Positions 49,101-60,800 of a stretch of DNA of 64,000 nt are shown one piece after another. The position numbers and the translations under genes were made by a program. Each line of letters begins with the position of its first letter. The stretch's first letter is position 1. The notes under the pieces are model-generated. The model was given only the letters and a program-made list of their open reading frames with translations, was not told the DNA's origin and ran no database searches. The stretch comes from Parapristionchus giblindavisi (taxonomy: Eukaryota; Nematoda; Chromadorea; Rhabditida; Diplogasteridae). Where the stretch lies: positions 116,749 to 180,748 of the forward strand of contig CALSFV010000120.1 in the NCBI GenBank assembly GCA_943737045.1, written 5' to 3'.

Positions 49101-52100
49101 AAAGACGAAATCAATCAATAATATCTACCGTATTCATCGACGATTTGTTGTCGATAGTTACCATAATGTCCACTCTCAGAATGAGGTCGTCGTGGTGGGA
49201 CCACTGATATCGTTCTTCGTTCTCGTAACCGCTGAGATTTATTATTGATAGATTATTGATATATTATTGATTGATTACCGATCGTAGAGGACTTTCTTCA
49301 TCCAAATCAGCGAGAGTGTAAAGAAGAGGTTGACCATCGAGAGGAACCTCAATATTTGAAAATATTATTTACATGAGTTATGATAACGATTTTGTTTATG
49401 TACTTCATCTAAAGATACTCCCAATTCATCCTGACCCATGCATTATCGATGGGTTTTTTTTAATTTTTAAAAACATTTTATGTATACATTGAATTAAATT
49501 TCAATGTGGACAAAGATTGGCATAAAATTAACCTCAGTAAAGTCAATCAATGTCTCTCCAAGGAATCCGTTCGCCTCATACTTATCGTAATCCCATAGCG
49601 TCACCTAAAAGATACGGTACTCGATCTTTAAACGTTGATCTTTCGAACCTCGAGTAATCTCTCCATGAGCATACTTTCAGTGAGTCCATGATAGAAGAAA
49701 CTCTCATCCCAAAAAGGCATAGTTGTCTCTACGATGACAGTTGATTGACGTCGAGATTTCTCACTGAAAACAAGATAATACGGTAAGATCAAGGAAATTA
49801 TTGATTATTTTGAAATATTCGAAAATTTTGTATGCATATTTCGGTGAATGAAAAGAGTGTATTGATGTACCTTCTATCAGGTAACAAGAACATCTTGATA
49901 TATGGATTCCTTGGTACTCCATCAGGTCGGGGAGGCAAATCTATCGCTCTTATCAATTTCACTGTTAACTGTCGATCTTGAATCGAATAGTACAATGCCA
50001 CCTTGAAAAGATCAACGATCATTAGGTAAAATGATCAAAGATCAAAGATCATACCTCAATTCTGCCAAATATCTGGCCTCGTTGAGAGTGCATGGGCACC
50101 ATGGGAGCGTTGTAAGCCAATGGAGAACCTGAGAATATCGATTGATTGAGAAGAATACAATAATATTGATTTATAGAAGTTGATAGATTGTTTTCAATAA
50201 GAGATCCAGACAATAAATACTCAGTGATTTATTGATTTGTGTGACTACCGTAACGAATACATACCATAATACATGGGCACACTGCTCTTATGAGGACTTG
50301 TCTGAGGGATGATAGAAGGAAGGATGGCAGATTGTGAATGAGGAATCAGATGTTGAGGAGAGATACCAGGAGAGTGATATACGTACTCCACATCTACAAT
50401 AATTTGAGAGTTACCGTTTACCAAATTAAATGTGTCTGTATGGAAAGAACATATGTACGAGAAATCAATCGATATTATAGTAGACTACAGTATACCAGGT
50501 GGAGCCATGAGCGCGGCAGGATCGGGAAGCAATCGTTGTGGAGGAGTGTATGGTAGTGGTTGTGGATGAGTAGGAATGAAAGAAGACATACGAATATTGA
50601 GGAAATCATCACCACCAGGGATACTGAAAAGAGAGGATGGTAAGTATGAAATTGAAGTTTTTATTCGAGATAATTTCACAGATATTTTAAAAAGAACTTT
50701 TTTTAAATCACTGATTTGTAAGATCGCAGCATGATTTATACATGGACAGAATTGTAGTATCAGTTTTTAACATAATTAGCGATTTTATTTTCATCATCAA
50801 AAAATGTAAATTTAAAAAAAAAACTAATGGACTGTAAAACGCACGATACAGATCTGGATACGATCAATTCAACTTGTTCATCGTTTTTACTCCCTGATAT
50901 CACTTCATATACACGATCATATGTTGCATTCTCAAGTACTTGACCATTCCATTCCAACACTTCGTCACCTTAATTATTTATTGAATTATTGATTTTTCTA
51001 CTTTAAAAGTCAAGTTTACAAAGGCTACAGATCAGATACTAAAAGAAAGAACATGAAATAGATAACTGACCAGGTCTAAGCTTTCCTATTGTGTCAGCCA
51101 CACTTCCTGGTCTAACTTGAGTAATAAATGCACCTAATCGTCCCGTGTCTGATCGACGACCACCCACAACCTTTAATTAATTATTTATTTTATCGAATTA
51201 TGATTTTAATATGTAGTAGCAATATTTTATTTTAGATTCTTCTAATTAGAAATTCTTAGTTTGAATTATTGGATGGTAATTTGGTGTACTCCTTTAAATG
51301 AGCACCCCAAGCTAATATGATTTTCCATTCGACCAAGCTATCACGCAGACAGAGATAACGAGAGAGTATTGTCAGATCGGAGAGTTGTCTTTAACTCTTC
51401 TTTTAAATGGATATACCTTAAGTCCGAGATCTCCACTAGGCATAGTATCTGATCGATAAAGAATGATATGCCCAATGAGACGACGACCATCTGCTGAAGG
51501 CTGCCATGTAACTGGTTGCTGTAATGAGTAAAGGTATTCAAATGATGAATGTCAATGAGGAAACAGAAACTAATTAGCCAACTTCCTATATAGAAAACAT
51601 TTAGCAAAATTCATGCAGAAAATATTTGAAATATCTATCTTTTTGTTACTTTCTTCGAGATGAAGTCAGCAGTAAGAAAAAAGGCTAACAAGGGCATGGC
51701 CAAAAATTGGAATTCTGACTGTAAATCCGTTAAGAAAATATGGTAAATGCTATATGTATCGAAGAAATCAATAAAGAAATATTGTGTATTCGAGGATTAC
51801 CACAACAGTCGTCTCGAACCTTGTGAATCAAATAAAGAAAAAGTGAAGGAGATAAACTTTTATAGGTGCGGAGTTAATTCCCGGCTCGCACCATCATACG
51901 AATTTCATATTTCTTTATCGATTTTTGCTAACCCCATGAAAAATCGCGGCTTTTCTCAACTGAATTTCAGTGAGAATTCTATGATGATTCGAATGATACA
52001 CGAATGTATTTATGTCATTTGTTACAACTCCAAAGGTAATATTTGACCATATCTTTGATAATACCGTACCGATAGATGATTCTTGATCTTTAAGGCGAGA

Positions 52101-54844
52101 GCTTCTCCAGGCATGACATTTCTTGTGAATGGATTAGAAGCAGAAGAGAATGGACGACGAATCGATGATGGAGGATATCGATCTTCAACTGATCGAGCAC
52201 GTTCCATTTGACCTTAATTAATCGATATTCAAGGACTTCAAAAGATCAAAGATCAAAAAGTGTTGTTTAGTAAAACTTGAACATTGACCATTTTCTTTTT
52301 CTGTTTAAAAGCCGAGTATTTCACTTAAAAATTTCAGAAGATATGAAATAGTGAATAAATGATTAATACATTCATGAATAACTTCTAATTTGAATCGAAC
52401 AGAACGATTTGATGATCCTCTTGATCCTTTTCGATTACGAGACATTCAGATGAAGAATAGACCATTTTGCCCACTTTTCACTATTCTTTATCTCTTTCTC
52501 CCTCCACCCTCTACCTCTACCTTTGTTCCTCTACCTCTCCCTCTACCTCTACCTTTGTCCCTCTCCCTCTACCTCTACCTTTGCCCCTCTCCCTCTCCCT
52601 CTACCTCTACCTCTCCCTCTACCTCTCCCTCTACCTCTACCTCTACCTCTCCCTCTACCTCTACCTATGTCCCTCTCCCTCTCCCTCTCCCTCTACCTCT
52701 CCTCTACCTCTCTACATTTGCCTCCGTCTAGTCCATATTCTCCTGACTTTGTCTTTATGCGTCGTTTCTCCTTCAATCGACTCTAATCTACATCACTTCG
52801 TCTTCTATCCATTAGAGTTCCTCCCCCAACCAACGAAGTGGAGGGGGGGACGAGAGGGAGAGGGAAGGAGAAACAAAAAAGAGAGAAATAGGGAGGGAGA
52901 GATGTCCATATTGTGTCCTCTGTCTGTTCTATATTGAAACCATTCGATTATCTTATTTAAAATATCCAACGAGAGAGCTATCACAATGAACGGAATAGAC
53001 ATACCAAGCTTCTGTCTTCTCCCTCTTCATCTACCCCTCCATCTGTATCTCTCCCTCCTCCCTCTCTCCATAGTCCACTTCTTCTCTTTTTCTTTCTTCA
53101 ATTACTCCCAACATACCCTCAGTGTGCACTACCAGAAACAGATGAGATGGAGCGAGAGGGAGAGGTAGACTCACAATATTATAATTCAATCTCGTATTCG
53201 TCCTTAATATCATTATTCAGCTAAAGCTGCCACTCCCCAACCGAAATCGCTTAAGCGACGGAACTCCATCACTCCCTTATTGCTTCATTCATTCATTATT
53301 CTTGATTTTAACTGATGGATAAAGAAATAAATAAATAAAATCAAGTCCATAACAATTGGCAAAGGTGAATCGGGTTTGGGGAAGATTCAGCGGTGACGGA
53401 GAACTTTAGATTAGCTCAATGAAATTTTCTATGGCTCATTCATAATCCGCAATTAAATAATGCTAATATCACGTTTCAACTTAAATATTTAGAGAATAAA
53501 TTATTTAATTATCTACAGAAACGGGTTTGGATTAGTTAGATGGTTTTGTGAACTCTTCTATTATACAGAGTACTCGGTATTGACTAGAGGCACTCATGTA
53601 GTTTTGCAATAACTACCCAGACAGCCAAATACTCGCCCATTACAATTTCTCGGAATGGGACCTTGTAAATAGTAATTTAATAGAAGCAAACCCTAAAAGA
53701 GAACAAAAATAGTCGATTAAAAAATTGTCATCATCTATACGATTTGATGATTTTGCCGAAAAGTTGATGACTCAAATAATTTTTTTTAAATTCCGGGAAC
53801 GCAAACACTTAGCAGCCACAGTGTATTAGTATTTCATACTCTTTGGACACATTTTTCTACATCTTTTATGCCATTCTTGATTAATTCCTTCTGACATAAT
53901 CCAATTTCTTCTATGAGTAATGTTTACGTATAACAAAGTTCAATATATCGATTACAGTACCTCTTTTTCCATTGGTGGTCCTCGCAAGATCATTACCGTA
54001 GATGTATCGTAGTAGATCTATAATATCGATTGATTAAAAAGAGATCAAAGATCAAAGACCTGAATCTGTCCTAGAAGGAAGGCAGAAACCGAACAATCGA
54101 AGTATTCGTAGAAGAAACATGAAGAAAAGACATAGGCAAGACTTTTTTGGACGAATGAAATACGATTTTATGATGAATCAAAGTCGGAAGAATAAAGGAA
54201 AGGAGAAAGATTGATGGAATGATAGCTTTTATGCACTGTTACATTTGCCTTACGTGCCTACGCCGTAACCCCCTCCGTCGCCTCTCCGTCGCCTCTCCGA
54301 CGCGGCGGAGGGGGTTACGGCGTAGGTACGTAAGGCAAATTTAACAGTGCATGACGAAGGAAAAAATCAATAGCTTAAGACATACTGTAGCTAGTGAGTC
54401 AGGAAAATCAATAATTGATAAAGTACAGTAACTGACACAGACCCTTCTCCGATGTGCATTCCTGAGGCAATCGTTGTGTGTCATCTCTCGGTATTCTCGG
54501 ATCACCTCTTCCCATCATTGTGGTGTCATTCGGTGGTGCATTGGATACTGTAGCCGACTCTTCGTCCGATGATGACATCGAACGCAGTTGTCTGAGAAAG
54601 ACAGTTTTGAATTTGAGATTTGGGGGGAACGATTTGTTTTTGAATTTAGTACCGATGCAGCCGGGTCTTCTTGCGGGTCGTACTGGCTGATGAGGGAGGT
54701 GGAACAGGAGCGACCTGAATCAATTATCGATTGATTCAATCATTCATTAATTCAGACAATTATTGATTAAAGCAGTTTAAAAATGTAAAAATATTGGGAT
54801 CGATTAGACTTTCATAATGGTGAAAACTATATGAAATTTTCTTC

Positions 54845-54875
<31 letters not shown>

Positions 54876-57800
54876 ATTCTACAGTGATTAAATTCTACCG
54901 TACCTCCTGCAATCGTGCCGAGATCGAACCTCTCCGATTGTTCTCGTCTTGTCGTATCGATCGAGTTCGACGAAATTCTGCTGAAATCGATAAATCAATA
55001 ATTAAAATTAGTCGGAAAAGTCACATAGACGATCGTTTTTGGAACATCGACTTGGCATGTTTTATTTGTTAGAGGAAATGAAGTCTAAGTGCTTCTAATC
55101 CTGAAGAAAATTGGGTCCGAGAATGAAAAAGAGAATGAGAAGGAATGGATGTACTAGACTAAACTCAGTTAAGGAGAAGATATGGAAGAGAGAGAGGGGG
55201 AGAGAGGGAGATGAAGGGGTTAGAGAGAGGGAAAGAGAGATGGAGAGGGAAGGAGAGAACGGAAGGAAGGGAAAAGGACAAACGAATAAGGAGATGGAGA
55301 GAGACATTGACCATACATAGAAAATGAGTATTACGTACAGAGAGAAGTTGATAAAATGAGAGATTATGGATGATGAAGGAAAATGATGATGCTGATAGAG
55401 AGAGAGAGAGAGGAGTTAGAGGAAGAGAGGAAGAGAGATGGAGGAGTTAGAGGAAGAGAGGAAGAGAGATGGAGGAGTTAGAGGAAGAGAGGAAGAGAGA
55501 TGGAGGAGTTAGAGGAAGAGAGGAAGAGAGATGGAGGAGTTAGAGGAAGAGAGGAAGAGAGATGGAGGAGTTAGAGGAAGAGAGGAAGAGAGATGGAGGA
55601 GTTAGAGGAAGAGAGGAAGAGAGATGGAGGAGTTAGAGGAAGAGAGGAAGAGAGATGGAGGAGTTAGAGGAAGAGAGGAAGAGAGATGGAGGAGTTAGAG
55701 GAAGAGAGGAAGAGAGATGGAGGAGTTAGAGGAAGAGAGGAAGAGAGATGGAGGAGTTAGAGGAAGAGAGGAGAGAGATGGAGGAGTTAGAGGAAGAGAG
55801 GAAGAGAGAAGGAGTTAGAGGAAGAGAGGAAGAGAGATGGAGGAGTTAGAGGAAGAGAGGAAGAGAGATGGAGGAGTTAGAGGAAGAGAGGAAGAGAGAT
55901 GGAGGAGTTAGAGGAAGAGAGGAAGAGAGATGGAGGAGTTAGAGGAAGAGAGGAAGAGGATGGAGGAGTTAGAGGAAGAGAGGAAGAGAGATGGAGGAGA
56001 GTAGAGGAAGAGAGGAAGAGAGATGGAGGAGTTAGAGGAAGAGAGGAAGAGAGATGGAGGAGTTAGAGGAAGAGAGGAAGAGAGATGGAGGAGTTAGAGG
56101 AAGAGGAAGAGAGATGGAGGAGTAGTTAGAGGAAGAGAGGAAGTTAGAGGAAGGGGAGAGACAGAGAAGTAGGAGGAGGGAGAGAGAGAGAGAGAAGTGA
56201 GAGAAGGAGAGGGGGGAGGATGCTATAAGTAAGGCAATGATGAAGCTTGAGTGATGTGAGGGTTATGTGTCTATTATGAACTACTTTGTTCAACAGTAGC
56301 GAAAAGAATAGAAAATTACTCCACGTTTTTCATACTCGGGATATCGTTTATTTTTTTATTTACTTCGACACTTTTGAACACGACATTAAGTGATCGGAAA
56401 ATAATTTAAATAATTAAAAAAAATATTATCATACCTCTTGTTGAATAAGAGGAATTGGGAGTGGGACCGTGACCGGAAGAGGAACTGTGACCGCTAAATA
56501 GAAACAGAATTATTGATTTAAATATCAATAATCAATTATTATCGTTCTAACAGAAATAACAAGTAAGCACACAAATATCATATCCAGCAAGTGGATGGGA
56601 AAAATTGTTTCAAACAGTCTGTAATCGGGAAGACTGGTTTAAATGTGGCTATTAATTAGGGTAAAAGTGGTTAAATGATAGTTACCCATATTGTTCGTCG
56701 ATTGTCAGATCGTTGCCTCCACCTCGTGGACTAAATTTAATTAATATATAATTTAATAAGAATACTACTTATTAATTATGTTATAATGAATGAATGAACT
56801 ACCGTTGACTAGTCTTCCTCTCCATTTCTTCCACTCTTTGACCCGAGACATCTTCACTATCCGTGTAAAAGATTGGACGATCATCCCTGTATTAGGCGTT
56901 TATTTATTAATCCATCTCTCAAAACATAAATAATAACATATTAAATTTAATAAATTTAATAATCATTCAATAATTTACCTTCGATTCGTTGATTTCCTCA
57001 TCATTCCGTCTCCTCGACCTTGTGGTAGACTTCCATTGGTCTCATTACGATGATGACCTGTCTGTAGAGATCAAAGATCAGACTATAGATCAAAGATCAA
57101 AGATCAAAGATCATACTATAGATCAAAGAACAAAGATTAAAGTTCAAACCTCGATTGAAGCCTGCCGATTGGACATTCCTTGCCTTCGGATCTCACCATG
57201 GGGACCTCGTCGTTGAACACCTTTATTGATTTATTGTACAATATGATCGAACTACAAAGATGAAACACAAAGATCAGACTATAAAGATCAAAGATTAAAC
57301 TACAAATCGTACCTCCTCCTTGTACTGGCCGTTGATGTTGTTGTTGATGATTCATCATATTCCCACCTTGATATTGTCCTCCGATCATTTGTTGTTGTTG
57401 TTGATTGGGTGGATAGCCTGAAGATACTGTAGATTATCGATCGGAATACTGTAGTCAGCGCAACTAATGTGAAAAAAAAACTAATGTTAAAAGACACGAG
57501 AAAATCCCCCTCCCCCCACCCCATCTCAATTCGTTTTCATGGAGATCAAAGAAACAACAAAAAAACTCTCTCGCTATATTTATCTACGAGAGAGTTTTGT
57601 CAGAGCGGAGAGGACAAATTAGGTGAGAGAGTGACTTTAAATATTCCTATTAATCAAATGAAAATAAAGAAAGATCATGTGAACCTTGTTGATTGGGCTG
57701 TGTTTGATTGTTGACTGTAGTTGTAGTAGATGGAGTGGGAGTGGGTCCTGTCGCTGCCTTTGTCACTGTTTCCATCGTTCCTTTGATACCCCCAGTTATT

Positions 57801-60800
57801 CCCTTAATTTATTTATATTTATTGTAAAACATGGTCCAACAGTAGACAAGCGTCTGTGTGGAAATCTATCTCTTATTGTTAGATCAGAATAAGTTTCAGC
57901 TTATATTTAAGAAGTCATAATTTTATTTAGTATTGGTGGCTTGGTTCGTCAACTCGAGTAAATATAAAATTTGAGATAAAAAAGAAAAGAAAGCATAGAT
58001 GCATTATACATGGATAAAGAAATAGTCTTATGTACAAATGACAATAATCTAATCTGAAGATATCCATGATTACCTTAAGTAGACTCATTGCTCCTGATGT
58101 AACTGCTTGAGCAGCAGCTTGAGGGGCTGCAGCCACTCCTTGTGGTGCACCTTCAGAAGGTTGCTGTTGTTGATGGGACTGCTGTGGCATCTGCAAAGAA
58201 TTCAATAGTGAATCATAAATTATAATAGCAACATAAACCGAAATGACCAGTATTACTTTTGAAAAGAACAAAGTCTAAAAAATGTAATGTATATTGGCAA
58301 CACAAGACATTCTTTTCTGTCCTAATTCTAAAGGGCGAATCGATATCATCTTTTCCATAGTGAATTGTATGAAATGAATCCCCCGTTGTTGGAGAAGATT
58401 CTGAATGGTCTACGAGAGATATAAAAAAGATAGTAAAAGAGAGGAATATAAAAGAGATTGAATGAATAAATGAACAAATGACTCTTATTAGTAGAGTAAT
58501 AATGATGATGAAGAAAGAAAAGGAAGGAGGGCAATGAAGTATGAATAGAAGGAAGGAGAGGGAGAGGGAGAGTAAGAGGTAGGGTTGGAGAGGGAGAGGG
58601 AGGGAGACTGAGAAGGAGAGGGAGAGGGAGAGGGAGAGGGAGAGGGAGAGGGAGAGGGAGAAGGAGAGGGAGAGGGAGAGGGAGAGGGAGAGGGAGAGGG
58701 AGAGAAGGAGGGGGGAGAGGGAGAGAAAGAAAGGGAGAGGGAGAGAAGGAGAGGGAGAGGGAGAGAAGGAAAGGGAGAGGGAGAGAAGGAGAGGGAGAGA
58801 AGGAAAGGGAGAGGGAGAGAAGGAGAGGGAGAGGGAGAGAAGGAAAGGGAGAGGGAGAGAAGGAGAGGGAGAGAAGGAAAGGGAGAGGGAGAGAAGGAGA
58901 GGGAGAGGGAGAGAAGGAAAGGGAGAGGGAGAGAAGGAAAGGGAGAGATGACAAATTACGAGTTGTCATTGTGGTCTGCAATGACTTGAAAAGGAAGAGG
59001 AAACAGACGAGAATATATTTACATTGAAAGAGAAATGAAATGATAATAAATAATTGATATATAATAAATAATGAATATTATCCATGGGACATAGAACTTC
59101 ATAGAACTTCTAAATACAAATCATGAACAATTGTGAATATGATATTGAATCCCAAATTATTCTAAACAATTAATTATTTAAAAAAGGACATTAAAACTGA
59201 GAAATGGTTAGTGAAAATTGAAACAATGGAAATAAATGATATCATAATTCATAGCAGATTCTATTAAACATTTAAATAAACGAAATCACATTTAAAGTGA
59301 TCTTAAACATAACTAAATGGGATATGAATGGACTCATGAAAATCATAAACAATTATCAATGTTTAAATTATTTGCAAAGTTATCAGAATGTATCAAAACT
59401 TTTAATTTTTTATGCCTTTTTTTCTCATTGAAGGGTGAGAAAAGGAGAGCTCAATGAGCTCTTTCTCTCTCTAATGAACAATTTAAATTCAAAAAGGTCG
59501 TTGGTGTTTCGTTTCAGGACATAAAAGTCATATAGACAGAAATTGAGAAATCGATCGATAAATAAATGTAAGAATAAGTCATATTGTAATACAATTAAAT
59601 AAACTTATGTGCAAACGTGTTTTTGATTTCTTTCAGCCTTTTTATTATTCTATTAATAATGCATCAGAGATGATATAATATCATAATAAATGTTAAATTT
59701 ATGCAAATGACAATATTTTGCAAAAGTAAGATTTACTAATGCATTGAACCTCTATGAGCAGAATGTCATAAGTTAATTAATTATTTAAAAAAAATATATA
59801 GTCAAATAAAATTATAAAAAAAGCAAACCTGTTTCATTCCAATCGGTTGTCCATTCGGCCTTTGTTGTTGTTGTTGTTGTTGTATCATAGTCTGACTCGG
59901 TCCCATTCCTTGTCCTTGAGTATTTCCCATATTGTTAACCATCCCTTGGCTCTGGATATGACCGTTCGGTCCCATTGGATTCATCGATTGGTTGTTCATC
60001 GATTGATTAACCATGGGCTGGTTAACCATTTGTTGTTGGTTAACCATTTGACTATCCATGGGATGGTTACCCATTTGCGGTTGGTTACCCATGGGGGTAT
60101 GGGGTGAGGCCATAGGTTGACTGGTAGGTTGATTCATCATGGCATGACCGGGTCCAAGAGTGGAAGAGTCTTTGGGTATAGGACCATTGGATTGAACGAG
60201 ATTGGTAGATGATGTAGAGGGAGTGGGACTGAAAAAGATATTGTTATTATGGCAGTCTTTTATCGATATTGGAAAGGTTTTTTCTATTTTATACAAATTT
60301 CTTTAAATATACAATATTCATAAACTTTCTAAATTCTTCATATCGTGTCTTTTTTTACGTTAGAAATTCTTTTACAAAAGAGGAAGACATGGTAATAGAA
60401 GGATATAATTAACCCTTCAAGTGGACTATTCTCCATATTTGTTGGATCTTTGAACCATTTTCCAGTCTTCGCAAGTATTGATTGTTTCTTCTGACACATG
60501 GAACATGCCCAGATTGGCTGAAATACACAACAAATACACTTATTAAGAAATATTTTGAACACCCAAGATTTTGACGTTGGAAAATCAAATTATAAATATT
60601 ATAAATTTATAATTCTGTCGTCGTCAGAAGGATGATTTCACTTTTTTTCGAAATTTATTTGAGAAATTAAGACACCGGCTCAGTAAGACTCCCGGTAGTG
60701 CCGGACATCGACCTCACCGATTTGGCTCAAAATTTTTTTGTGGATACCCCAATGGCCCCCCATCACAAAATGGGTATTCATTAGGGCTGGGTCCTTGAAA

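Noticed and set aside
55395..56155. CRISPR-like array
   Set aside because: Repeats are contiguous with no unique spacers, and the host is a eukaryote; it is a minisatellite.
58346..58981. 211-codon Ser/Leu/Pro frame on the minus strand
   Set aside because: Artefact of the GAGAGG array in a RIM intron.
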